From contig JAJOHG010000427.1 of assembly GCA_021029095.1 (NCBI GenBank), forward strand, positions 1-20,472: a DNA stretch of 20,472 nt, in the 5' to 3' direction. The stretch is from Phellopilus nigrolimitatus. Its lineage: Eukaryota > Basidiomycota > Agaricomycetes > Hymenochaetales > Hymenochaetaceae. Under the pieces are notes generated by a model that saw nothing but the letters and a program-made list of their open reading frames with translations, made no database searches and had not been told where the DNA came from. The translations under genes and the position numbers were made by a program. Positions 8,815 to 19,310 of the stretch are shown here, piece by piece (within the stretch, counting starts at the first letter, position 1; every line of letters begins with the position of its first letter).

Positions 8815-9261
8815 ACTTGATCTAACATGTCGAAAAAAAAATTGGTTTGTGGTGAGGGTACCAAATAATGTATTTAGAATATGCGATTCTATTTGGAATA
8901 TTAGCGGCTACTTGAGACTACTTAGAAATGCAGTAACATCTTCGTTGTTGTGGATATTCGGTCGACATTCGTAAGGTGAGGAAGGACTGACGGTGCCACA
9001 GATGGATTCGGTTCACAGGTAGTCCCGATACTATAGGTGTGCAGGAGATTCAAGCGCAGGCAAGAGATAATATCACTTCGTTATACCTGTCGATTTTAAA
9101 GAAATGCTTTCAAGTTTTTGATAGGGTGCGACTCACCGCAATGCAGTCCCTAGGATATTTCATTGAGGTAACGATACACTCATACTATACACTCATACTA
9201 CACACTTGATCTGAATCAAAGCCGACAACCGAAGTGACAGAGCCTAGTCGCGAAAGTTCGA
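8815..9261. other. Shared 3' region of two convergent genes
   Basis: The aminotransferase (plus) and the SARAF-like gene (minus) end towards each other here. No gene seen. The DNA is AT-rich, with A-rich sequence at 8833-8842, and a small tandem of ACACTCATACTAT units at about 9175-9202. Confidence 0.5.
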
Positions 9262-10367
9262 CTACCGTACATTAGACACTCCATACCCAGTACTTCTTCT
9301 CATTGAGCCCAGATTTGAAGGTCCTTCTGCACGATCGTCATTCCTCGTCGACTCCCGCTGAATTACAACACTCGGCCCTCTGGAGGGCTCCGCAGGCGCT
9401 ACGAAAGGAGAGGATGAGCCAAATAGACCTCTCCCCCGAGTTCCGCGCTCGCGCTCCCAGTCATACTCCCTCGCTGAACGAGACTGGTCCCTGTTCCCAC
9501 CGAAAGCGCGGGCGGCGACAAGGCCCCCCAGACCTCCCATTCCCAATCCGCTCCAGAAGCCTGGTTGGAAGGCGCTGGAGTACCCTGAGCTTCCTGCGCC
9601 ACTAGAAGTGCTCGGTTTGGGATGCGCGGAGTAGGGAGGTGGGGGGTAGTCGTGGCGATTTGGACGACCGGCATAGAACTCACTAGGGCGCGACGATGGC
9701 GGGCGAGGAGGTCCTTGAGAACCGGAGACCCAGTTGTAAAACCGTCGTATGTACGGTTTGAAGGCGAGATATAGGAGGTAGAGAGCAAGAAATATAGATA
9801 GACATAGTAAACCGGACTGAACTGAGTTGTCCACAAAAGAGAAATAGCGTGAGTCTTCAGTGATTGTATATTTCAATAACTCACTTACAGAAAGAACTGG
9901 CCTTGAAAGGGCCGCCGTCAGAGAGATTGACGAGGCGGTATTCCAGTCCACACGATCCTGGGCAGTGCAATAAGCATAATGGAGCGAATCTACATGGTCA
10001 TTCTATATTATTGATACCTTTTAGAACGTAAGGATCGCCTGCATAGTCCCAACCCTCGCAGGAAACCTCGATTCTCCCAAAGCGCAGTTTCTCGGGCAAG
10101 TCTGCCTCACACTAAGACAGATATATTTAACTTATAGTCTCAGCGGCATTCCTTTAAGTTTGGAAAAGGGACGTATCCACGTACCGTCCAGTCGACCTCC
10201 GCGCCTTCTCCTCCAGCGTTATAGCACCGGACTACTTCTGGCTGATAGAGCTTGCAGGCACTCCCAACGCATTTGAGTTGTGGGACCGGATGGAGGCGTC
10301 GAGACTTGGTCAATTCGTCCTTGTGTAAAGTGAGAGTGCGAATCTTAGACAATGCAACGCGAGCCAT
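9262..10367 (-). CDS. SARAF/TMEM66-like store-operated calcium entry regulator
   Basis: Minus strand, four exons: 10367-10185, 10111-10018, 9957-9889 and 9821-9262; introns 73, 60 and 67 nt; predicted 301 aa. Residues 1-102 form the Cys-rich domain of the family: ALSKI...TLHKDELTKSRR, LKCVGSACKLYQPEVVRC, GGEGAEVDW, CEADLPEKLRFGRIEVSCEG, DPYVLKGSCGLEYRLV, with Cys at about 33, 38, 48, 62, 79 and 95. One membrane segment follows (about 119-136, GLLCLSIFLALYLLYLAF). The cytosolic tail is Pro/Gly/Ser/Arg-rich with PPPPYS and GFWSGLGMGGLGGL, as in other members. In animals SARAF sits in the ER membrane and promotes slow inactivation of STIM-Orai calcium entry; the fungal role is inferred. Odd: the first exon starts directly at MARVALSKI with no signal peptide, although the Cys-rich domain is luminal in the family. 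An unseen upstream exon is possible. Confidence 0.88.
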
Positions 10368-13300
10368 CTTAGAGGCTGCAGACTAGTAACCTGTATATTC
10401 TCTCTGAGCCGTATAAATCGCAGTGGCAGGACATCAGAGGCGTGTAAATGACGTGTCTTGGACGTGTCAGCGGTATCGACCACACGTGACTGTATTTTGT
10501 GGCAGAAAATCACTTTCTGCAGAACCGCCTCATCCTAAACCAACTCCGGTCATGCATTCCTTAGCTATTCGCTTGTCTGTGGCTATCCGCTTTTCTGAAA
10601 CATGGTTTTTTAACATAAATCAAAGGCCGTTGGATTTTCGTATTTTTTTTCCAGTCAGCGAGTGGGCTCATGCTCAAGAGATCTCGGAGAGGTGGAAAAA
10701 GCTCAGAAACTGACTCATTTTGTGTATGTATCTCATACAAGGAAAGCGGAAAACAATGGCAAGTTCAGCGATAACGATTTTTCCATGATCTCCATTTTCT
10801 CAATCATGTTTTTTTTCCTGTCTATCAGTGAGAATTGCCATCGGTCCAAGGTGGACTGCAATGTTGACGTGTTGGTACTGTCAGCCTTCTTCCCGCCCGG
10901 CTTTCAAAGTACCACCGATATCTTGGACGCGTCTTTCTTATTCATCCGGATAACTTCGAGTCTGAGCCTCATATCCCGCCTTCCTCGGCAGTTGACAGGG
11001 GGTGGACGAGCCCCTATATCACGCATTCGTTGTTCGAACTTGACGCCACTGGTGCCTTTTGCAGCGGCCGACGATCAAGCTTACTTCGCTCAAATTATGG
11101 ACAAAAAGGGTCGATGTGGTGCATACGGAAGATGGACCACGCCGGGAAAGATAAGACTCTGAGTGTAATCTAAACGTATACCTTGTTTCGCTCGCCGAGT
11201 CTAGTACATTCAAGACTACATGCATCGCCTCTCGTTTTCTGCGTGGTGGTTGCTGTCTTCTCGTGAATCCAAACGGATAGGTATTTAACAATCGAACTCA
11301 TGCGTTTCCTTCCTCTTACCTTCTGCCCCCGTCTTCTTTCCTCGGATTCCTGTTTGTTCTTTTTTTCGCAGAAGCGGAAGCCTTTACTAGATTTTCACTT
11401 CACCATAGGCTTAATTAAATTCACTCGTTCAGGTCTATTCACATTTTCGAATACTTTCTAGCGGAGTCGTTCATCGCACAGGCTCGGAACTTGAAATTTT
11501 CAAACCGCGGACTGCGAGTTGGCATGCGGTCCGCTTGTTTAATTTTATGGAATGGAAAACCCCTTTACTCAACCGAATTAACGACTCTTCTCAAATTCTC
11601 GTTTCGTCCTGCCGCGGAACGGACTGCTCGTTCTTACCTGTGTTTTATTAATCTAGTCTCTTTTGTCTGCTCACAGTTCGTTTTTCTGCGCCCGGTCTTC
11701 TTCTGTCTGCACTAGGTTGCGACTTTTAAGTTCGAAAAGCATGTGGGACTGCTCACCCCTCTCCTGGAAACCTTCGACATCACGATGAGCATCGCATCAC
11801 TTCATCATGCTCACGCGACTGGGGCGTACGGGTTCGTTCCTCTGGACGCTTCCCCCCCGCCAAGTATGACTTTTAGCTTTCCGCGCTTCCACGGGCTCGA
11901 GTTTCATCTCCCCGGGAAACCCCCATCGGTGTCTGTCTTCCCAGCGCCGTGTTCTTGTCACCCGGGCAGGCCCCAGCTCGTCCCACAAAGGCATCCTTGT
12001 AAGCATAGAAGACGGGGTGTCCACGGTCTTGACTATAATGGGCGCCAACGCCGCACACACACATACATACGAGCGTCCTCCGCACAACGCGCAACAAACT
12101 TACATTAAGCACGGTGTGCCTCGTCCTGCTCCACGCGCGCTTTGTACATATCTGTATCAACCATGTCCGTGCGCGCGCGCCACCTCCCCGCGGCGCTTGC
12201 GATGGGCGCATTTGCGGTCATGATCAACAGTGATCGCTCGGTCGCGCTCTTAGATCGAAGACGAAGACTCGGTGGAGGCCGTGCGCTTCGCGCGCGCGGA
12301 ATGCGCGAGTTGCAGAACCAAGAAGGCGCAGAATACCGTGGCCTCGGGATCGATAGCTTGCAGCCATAAATACCGCCAGCTTCGCCGGCGACAATACACG
12401 ACAGTGCGGCGCCTACCGGTGACAGGTCCATGATGATGCGTTGGACGGCCACGAATAGCGCTGAGTCTCACTCTCGCCGTCGCACGGCGCCTGAGCTCGA
12501 GAGCGAAAATTGACGCGATAGCGCTTACGATTGTGTCAATGCGGGGCAGGACACCTCATCTTTTAAAAAATTCTACTCCTCATGCACGGCTGCGCAGCAC
12601 GCCGGAATACGACTTGCTGAGCGCCGGGGGTCGTCCTGCTGCTTTTCGGAATTATCCTCGCACGCGTCAGCGACGGAAATGAGGCCGCATCGTCACCTCG
12701 AAAGCTAGCGGGTGCATCCGTCATCATCGCGAAGATTCATTTCCGGCTGCGCACTTCTGATCGTCTGCCTCTTCGACTCAACGTCTAACTGCGCAGGCGG
12801 ATCGCCACCATTAAGTAAGCCAAGAGCAAGAACCATCGGCACTCGCAGTTTCGCGGGGCTCCACTCGATCACTACCTCCTTATGTATACAGATGCACTTT
12901 TGTACTAGCAGGAACTCATTTAACGAGCCTGAGCTCAGGCGGATCTTTCTCCTGCAGCGCTGATTCACGAATACAACAAGACAAGACGGGCGAGCGGCTT
13001 CGCTTTACTCCGGCAGCAACCAGGATTCCTGATATCGATTCAACCCGACGGCGAGTCGCGCAAACTCCTTTCGCTGCTCCAAGGGCCGAGATATGTATCA
13101 TGTATCATGTATGAAGAAGATCCACCGACTGATAAGCGCAGGGCTGCGCAGTAGCATTGCGTCTCGTGAACTCGTTCACAAAATGTCGCGATCGCGTGCA
13201 GTGGATCCCGCCAACCCCGGCAAACAATAATGGTAGCTTCAAAGACGAAGTATAGAGTCCAAATTTTGTGACGTGTTTGTTTGCGACACGTCGATGGCGC

Positions 13301-13440
13301 TGAAGACGCGCGTCAAAGTTGACGTCGATCCTGACATCAGAGTCTAATTCCTAGCCGGGGGCGTTGCTGACCAATCTCTGCTTTTCAGATCCCGCCGGCC
13401 CGCCCGGCCACCTTTTCTCGGCTGTGGATTGATCCGCTCT
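10368..13440. other. Long intergenic region, left part
   Basis: I see no gene I can defend. The first 100-150 bp are the SARAF-like promoter. From about 11300 to 11750 the plus strand is pyrimidine-rich. From 11770 to 12480 GC content rises and short open frames exist on both strands (for example a plus frame from the ATG at 12163, MSVRARHLPAALAMGAFAVM; a minus frame with EATVFCAFLVLQLAHSARAK near 12270-12340), but none shows a family motif or a consistent splice model. 13093-13113 holds three copies of ATGTATC/G. Confidence 0.5.
10483..10488. promoter_or_regulatory. CACGTG (E-box) upstream of the SARAF-like gene
   Basis: CACGTG lies about 120 bp upstream of the minus-strand start at 10367. 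A TATAAAT at 10412-10418 lies between them but is oriented to the plus strand. Position in a proximal promoter is suggestive; binding factor unknown. Confidence 0.3.
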
Positions 13441-13443
13441 CGC

Positions 13444-13535
13444 AAAGAAGAAAAAGAAAAAGAAAAAAAGAAAGACCACGTTTTGTTTCGTTTCCCTGAT
13501 GTGTCCAGTGTCTTTTTTCTTTCTTTTCTTTTTCT
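13444..13535. repeat. Purine tract / pyrimidine tract inverted pair
   Basis: A 32-nt uninterrupted purine run (AAGAAAAAG-type, 13444-13475) is followed after 35 nt by a 25-nt pyrimidine run (TCTTTTTTCTTTC-type, 13511-13535). The two are close to reverse complements, so the transcript or single strand could form a long imperfect A/G:U/C stem, and each tract alone is of triplex-forming type. Confidence 0.65.
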
Positions 13536-14653
13536 GATGCGATCAAATCGAACACCACTGCGCGTTAGAAACGTAAATTTGGATTTATGATGGGAGATGA
13601 CCCTCCGATCTTGGAGTTGAAATTGGGACGGGCCCACGGAGTCGACGCAGACCACTGAGATGCGGTGGTCTGATTCGGAGGGCTCGGGAGAAAGGCTGGC
13701 TAGCATGGCAAAGTTCGACAGGCTAGAGAGCATTGGGTTGATTGACGGGACGGCAAGGGACGGACAGAAGCTGTCGGTCAGTCAAAAGGTACGTTGACCC
13801 GTAAGCAAACATACGTTGTAGACACGTATTTTGGCCTGTTTCCGCCCTGCGCGCGCGCATGGAGGATCACATTCATTTGTGGCCTGAGTTGGGGAAACCA
13901 GGAAAGGAGAAAGCCTGCGGGGGAGACGGAGCAAGAACGGCGATCGGTCAACAGGTCGCGATGCGGCCTAAGCTCGGCTTGGCGGCGGAGGGGCATCCGG
14001 ACGAAAGGAGGCCCTTGTATGTATGGGCGCGCGCGCGAATGTCGGAGGGCGCGGCGCGGAAGACACCTGCACAATTCCAGAATGGGTTCGCAGGACACAG
14101 GCTAAAGCGCAGCTTATACGTTCCGGGAATGGTAGACGGGATGTTGCATGTATGTATACATATTTGTGGGCTGACGTCTGAATGGGAGGCAAGCGGAGGT
14201 TTTATGGCTGTTGGGTTGCCGTTTGTATGTATGTATGTATGGTGAACCTTGAAGTATGTCTTCAGAGGCGTCTGGAGCTGTGCGAATACAAGCGCAGGTC
14301 ATACGATACAAACGGACGAAGACGAAGGCTGCTGACGCAGTGAAGCGTCAATTAGCTTTGAGGGATGACGGGCTCAGACGACATGGGCTGAAGGAAAGAG
14401 GAGGAAGGGGAAGGGCCCGTGGACCGTGGATCGAGATCGGGATGGGTGGTGGGCGTGACGTGACGCAGACCCTCAGGAAAAGGAAAGAGGGTGGATACGT
14501 GTGGTTAGGTTACGCGTCGGCAATAGCGACCAAGGAACGCGAGAAGAGGGATCAGACAGAGCGAGACTTACGCTAGTCGCCTCGAGATCGTATCCTCTCT
14601 TCGTAAATAAATGGCCCGCACACAGCATGCCCCCGCCGTTTCCGTTTCTCCTT
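13536..14653. other. Long intergenic region, middle part
   Basis: No defensible gene. Several open frames overlap on both strands (plus 13859-14245, minus 13733-13344, plus 14256-14576) but none has recognisable motifs or clear splice structure. Simple sequence is common: GCGCGCGC runs near 13850 and 14030, and a (TGTA)n tract at about 14224-14240. Confidence 0.45.
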
Positions 14654-14681
14654 CCCGTTTCCCGTTTCCCGTTTCCCGTTT
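14654..14681 (+). repeat. Four tandem copies of CCCGTTT
   Basis: CCCGTTT is repeated four times without error at 14654-14660, 14661-14667, 14668-14674 and 14675-14681, with imperfect relatives just upstream (CCGTTTCCGTTTCTCC). It lies about 630 bp before the transcription-factor start codon. It differs from the common fungal telomere repeat CCCTAA/TTAGGG. Confidence 0.8.
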
Positions 14682-14693
14682 CTCCTCTCTGAC

Positions 14694-14736
14694 CACCCCC
14701 TCCCCCCCTCTCCCTCCCCCTCCCCCACCCACCTCC
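14694..14736 (-). other. G-rich strand with G-quadruplex potential
   Basis: The plus strand has successive C runs of 5, 7, 3, 5, 5 and 3 separated by one or two bases. The minus strand therefore has more than four G-runs of at least three with very short loops, which satisfies the usual G-quadruplex pattern. It sits directly after the CCCGTTT array, upstream of the zinc-finger gene. Confidence 0.6.
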
Positions 14737-15314
14737 GCCGCGAGGCTCACGACTTACGCTCGCTTCCTCGTGCCCCCCACGCGCCGCGCGTCGCTCCCTG
14801 GCCATAAAGCCTGCGTCGCAATCGCCATATTCATAGCGTATCCGCTCATTGCTCCCCGTTGACCCTCCCGACGCACGCCGACGATCATCAGGCTGCTCAG
14901 ACTCGCGTAGATTGTCAAGTGTCACTTGTTTGGCTTCGACCTCGTTGCACCAGCTGTCAAACACAACATAAACCGTGTGCACTATAGCCTTGCTTCTCTA
15001 TCATTCACATTTGGTTGTGGAGGTGCGTTTCGGTTCCTTGAGAGAGAACTACTCGAACCGAGTTCAGTGGCTGACGTTCTCTGATAGTGTTCCTGCCTGA
15101 AATCAACCTTCCAGGGACGCATACAGATATTGGCATCTTCTGCTTTGCCTTCCGCGCCGTCGCTGTCGGCCTGTTGCCATCCCCTTCTGCAGCCTCACCT
15201 GAGATCCGCGCTCGTCTCTTTCCCCTCCCTTCCCCGCACAACCCTCTTGCGACGATCCTGTCGGCCGTCTGCGTAAAGTGTCCTCATCAACTGCAGCCTC
15301 TGCATCTCGAAACC
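14737..15314. other. Probable promoter and 5' leader of the zinc-finger gene
   Basis: No gene seen. The plus strand becomes CT-rich, particularly from about 15170 to 15310 (CCCTCCCTTCCCC-type), typical of the region around a fungal transcription start. No clear TATA box was found. Confidence 0.45.
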
Positions 15315-17192
15315 ATGTCCGCGTCCGCAGCCATGTCCTCCCCGATGAACATCCAGCACAAACGCTCCCCCTCCGCGTTCTTCTCGCCCCCGGCCGTGTC
15401 GCGGAGCGTGACCAGCCAGTGCGGGACGAGCTGGACTGAGGCCTTCGAGTGTGTATTGTTTCAATCTGGGCCGTGCCCCTTTATTGACCAAAGTCGTGCT
15501 TGCAATATAGCTTCGCCTCCCGCTCGCCGCTCACTTCTGCACTGCACTTTGGGACGTCTCCGAAGTCGGTGGCCTCGATGTCCATGTCGTGTTCGCCGGG
15601 CTCGCTGCGCAACGGTGCCGACTACTTCAACTTCGAACGGGATTATGTGAGTATTTGATTTGATTTGTATTCTTCTTTTTTGTTTCATATTATTATTTTC
15701 TACTTGGGGGCATTTGTGCGGCGGTGGAACATTGTGGGCGCGGATCCGGTGATCTTCGTATGCCGTTGGCCATCACGTTGATAACACATACTCTTCTTTT
15801 CTATTTCTTTTCTATTATTCTAACATTTCATCCTCATCTCCGCGGACCTGTGGCTGACTATGATGATCAGTGCTCTAATTTCTCCTGTTGCGGACTCACG
15901 CTTCCGGACATGCACGCGCTCGTCGCCCATTTCGAGGAGACCCACGTCGTGCTCGCTGATGAACACGGTCAGCCCATCGGGTCCTCTGCAGGGCCCCTAT
16001 CAGCGCGGCTCGCCCGCAGACAGTGCGCCCCGACACCGCCGGAGTCGAGCAGTGGCGCCGACGCCCCCGCCGCTCCTTCCCCGATCTCGTCTGCGGGGCC
16101 AGAGACGCCGCCCGCCACAGCCGCCGCCGCCGCCGCCGCCGCCCACGTGCACGCGTACGAGTTCCCGAACGCGGGTCCCCCGCTGATCACCGTGCCCGCC
16201 GCCTATGCGCGCGCGCACGCGGCGGGCACCCCGTCGCCCATGACCCCGTCGCCCATCTACTCCGTCTCCTCCGCAGGCTCGTTCTCGTCGTACGCGAGCC
16301 CCATCTCGCCCGCCTCCTCCTACTCGTCGCACTCCTCGCCCGCCTCGTTTGAAGGGAACGACGACGTGATGATGGACTTCGACCCGCTCGACGACGCGTG
16401 CGTGCCCTCCATGGACTCCACGCTCGATTCCACGCCCCCCTCGCCGCTCTCGCACCCGATCCGGCCGTCGTCTGTGCTGCGGTCCGCTGCGGTCGCTGCA
16501 GCAGAGGCAGAGACGACGATGTGTCTCCCGCCGGCGCTCTTCACGGCGCCCTCATCTGGAAAGTCGAGCAGGGCAGGAAGCCCCGGCGTCGGCGCCATGC
16601 GCCGCGAGAAGAGCTCGAAGAAGGGCGCGCTGGGCCCGATGGCGTCCATCCTCAACGCAACTTCGAGTCTGAAGGCGAAGGCGGTTGCGGCCGTGCACGA
16701 TGCGGAGCGCGTGCTGGAGCCTGCCGCGCCCGCAGCGGCGGAGACGTCGGCGAACGAAAGCGGCAGCGACAAGGGCAGCTCTGGCGGAAAGCGCCAGCGC
16801 GAAAAGGCATACAAGTGCATGAAGCCCGGCTGTACGAAGGTACGCGCAATTTCTTTCATACTGTTATTCCGAGCGCATATACTCAATTTATTCTTTTAAT
16901 TACTTAGAGCTACCTCAACCCGAACGGCCTCAAGTACCACAACAGCAAGGGCACCTGCACGTTCGAGACGTCGCGCTCGGGTTCCCCTGTTGCCAGCGCC
17001 GCGCCGTCCGCTCTGTCCACGTCGCGCCCCGCAGCGCCCGCGCCGACGCCGCTCATGGTGTACGCCGCCGCGCCGTCGCGCGTCGCGACCCCCGTGTCGT
17101 CTATGCCCGCGAGCCCAGTACACGCGCAGCCCACGGGCGCGGTGGAGCAGCTGCAGTATCAGCAGCAGCAGCAGCTGTTCCAGGCGTGCTAG
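15315..17192 (+). CDS. Sfp1-like split C2H2 zinc-finger transcription factor
   Basis: Four exons: 15315-15448, 15511-15646, 15871-16839 and 16908-17192; introns 62, 224 and 68 nt; predicted 507 aa. The N-terminus is Ser/Pro-rich (HKRSPSAFFSPP). An atypical finger follows, CSNFSCCGLTLPDMHALVAH...H (Cys91, Cys96/97, His110, His115). A long low-complexity centre has an Ala run (about GCC/GCG repeats near 16120-16142), SPIYSVSSAGSFSSYASP and acidic DDVMMDFDPLDD. The second finger, YKCMKPGCTKSYLNPNGLKYH (C406, C411, H424, then C430), is divided by intron 3 between Lys413 and Ser414. Its CxxxxC...YxNxNGLKYH pattern is that of Sfp1-like split-finger proteins, which in yeast promote ribosomal-protein and ribosome-biogenesis genes downstream of TOR. 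The C-terminus is Ala/Pro-rich with a short Gln run. Nuclear location is inferred from the family. The unusually long intron 2 may hide an alternative exon. Confidence 0.85.
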
Positions 17193-19180
17193 GCGCTGTC
17201 GTGCAGGAGCGTGTGGGGGTGGACGTCGCGTCGGTGGGAGGGGTTCGTAAGACGGTGAACGTAATGCGGGGGACGCTTGGCGCGGGCGAGATCGGCGGCG
17301 GCGAGGCGAAGCGAGTCCGGTTTTCCCGCGGGGTTTTTTGCGGGTTTTTTTAAAACCCTTTTCCGCCTGGTCTCGCTTCGCTTGCGCGTGTTTTTCGTTC
17401 GCCGGGGGCGAAAGACGGCAGAGAAGGGATGTGCGCGCATGTGCTTTGGGGGGTGGAGCTTGGCTTTGGGCGCGCGCGCGCACGCAGAGTCGGTGGACGA
17501 CGGCGGCGGCAGCGGCGGCGGCGATGACCAAGGCGGCGGCGACCACGACGGCGAAAGGCGCGGGCGGTCTTGGAACCCCCGATTTGGACGCACATGCGTG
17601 AGTGCGGGACGGGCACCTGCCGCGTCATCGGGCACGCGCGATCGGGGCTGCTGCGTCGGCAGACGGACGTGCATCTGCGGCGATCTCGTCACGCGCGTGC
17701 GCACGCGCGGGTCCGTTTCTGCTTCGCCCCTCGTTCTGCTCCCGCGTGGCCTGGCCGGATGACGCGACGCGACGCGACGCGACGCGAGCCTCGCGCGTTG
17801 GTCGCCGTTTTCGTTGCTCGCATCGGCTGCAAGCGGAACGCAGCTCGGAACGCTTAGAGAACCTGCTTGCTGCTGCGGTGGCTTTTTCTGCTTGGTCGCG
17901 ACGCCGCGTGGAAGAAAAAAAAGCCAAAACCAAGACCAAAGAAAAAAAAAACATGGAGGATGTGGGGATATCGGGCTCGCTATCTCTCGCGTTGGCGAAC
18001 CGCAGCCGGTGGAGAATCTTCGCATTCGCATCCGCATCCGCAGCTGCAAGCTGCTCGGTCTTCTTTCTGCTTCGTCCTTTGCTGCGCGCTGGGATTGGAC
18101 CGCCTCCCGAAGCGGGGGTCGGAAGAGCGCGCGCTGTAGCCAAAAGTCAATCAGGATCGTCGGACCGACGGGTGCCCTCGACGGCTCTCGACGGCTCTCG
18201 ACTCGAGCCCGGTCTACCTCCGCGCGTCGAAGCGCTGCGGACATACCCCACGTCGTCCAATGAGACAAAACAATCATACCCTCGCACGCGGTCTTTCCGT
18301 CGCCCCGCTCCGTCCGCCCGCCCACTCGGCCGAAAAACGAATTCGACATTTGAAAAAATAGCAGAACGCCCTCACCGGTCTTCTTCCAGGCCTGAAGAAC
18401 GGCGCGGGTCCGTGGGTCTCTCTTCTTCCTCTTCTTTCCTTCCTTCCTTCTTTCCTTTCTGTCTTTCTGTCTTTGCTATCTGCTCTGTCCATCTAACTCC
18501 GTATAACCTCGACTCCCGTACAAAGCGTAATCTTACCACCCGTCCAGCCCGGCATGCGTCCTCGACGGGCGCTCGAAAAAAACGCTCAGCTGGCGGCACC
18601 TCATCCGTATCGATATCTCTTTCTGCTGTCTGCCCGCGCGCGTGCGCGGCTCGTTCACATCCCACCTCAACTCAACTTCAGATTCATTCTTCATTTCATT
18701 TATGCTGATTTACCCCCCTTCCCCCTTGCCATACCATACCTGCTTGCGCCAATATCGGTGTCTCTAGCTCTCCTCCCCTGACCTCTCGCCTCGCCCACCC
18801 TCGTATAAACCTCCTTAATCCGTCGCTAGACTGCCGGCGCCCCCTCGAGCCGGGACTTCCATACCATCGCGCTTCGGCGCGCGCCCGACTACATATGTAA
18901 AATCTCTGCTGTACTTATGGATTCTTATTTTCCGGCCTTGTATCTAATTGTCTCACCTCGCTCGCTCGCTTTCGTTCACTGCCGTTGACGGTCCGCTTGG
19001 CGCTCGATCGGTATCCCTCTCCTCGTCTTTATCCTCTACCCTCCTCGTCGGTATAGTCTGTTCGCGTAGCGTATCTCCCCATGTTGTTCCATTCGAACAT
19101 ATATAAACATGAACGATTCTGAATATATTGCATCGTAATATGGGTCTGATATGCGCTTGCGAAGCTAGAATGGTTCCTTT
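17193..19180. other. 3' flank of the zinc-finger gene and GC/CT-rich intergenic DNA
   Basis: No defensible gene. Very long open frames exist on both strands (for example plus 17602-18708 and minus 18349-17189) but they overlap each other, are Arg/Ser/Ala-rich and reflect high GC content. Simple sequence: CGG-type repeats at about 17500-17525, five copies of GACGC at 17761-17785, CGACGGCTCT twice at about 18179-18200, and a long pyrimidine tract at about 18415-18475. AT-rich DNA with ATATATAAACATGAA near 19097-19112 could be a transcript end. Confidence 0.45.
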
Positions 19181-19310
19181 GGTTCTTGTAACTGTCTTCT
19201 TTTGCGTGTCCTGGTATGGTAGTGTCATAAGACCGCAGAACGGACTGGTTCTTGTAGCTGTCTTTTGCGTGTCCTAGTATGGCCAGCGTCATAAGACCGT
19301 AGAACGGACT
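19181..19310 (+). repeat. Direct tandem duplication, units of 66 and 64 bp
   Basis: Unit 1 (19181-19246) and unit 2 (19247-19310) both begin GGTTCTTGTA, share TTTTGCGTGTCCT, GTCATAAGACCG and AGAACGGACT, and differ by a few substitutions and a two-base length change. They are directly adjacent with no spacer. No coding potential or terminal inverted repeat is evident. Confidence 0.85.

Noticed and set aside
9990..10017. 28-nt intron in the SARAF-like gene giving KDSLHYAYC
   Set aside because: Too short for a spliceosomal intron. The 60-nt alternative (9958-10017) gives LKGSCGLEYRLV, which matches the family.
14224..14240. TGTA tetranucleotide tract, and GCGCGC runs near 12170, 13850, 14030, 17470 and 19410
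   Set aside because: Ordinary microsatellite or Z-DNA-prone simple sequence, common in fungal intergenic DNA; not worth a separate finding.
15969..16886. Long minus-strand frames opposite the zinc-finger gene
   Set aside because: Shadow frames produced by the GC-rich third codon positions of the plus-strand exon, with Gly/Ala/Arg runs and no motif.
17602..18708. 368-codon plus-strand open frame, and a 386-codon minus-strand frame overlapping it (18349-17189)
   Set aside because: They lie on opposite strands over the same DNA, are Arg/Ala/Ser-rich low-complexity translations of GC-rich repeats, and show no motif or splice structure.
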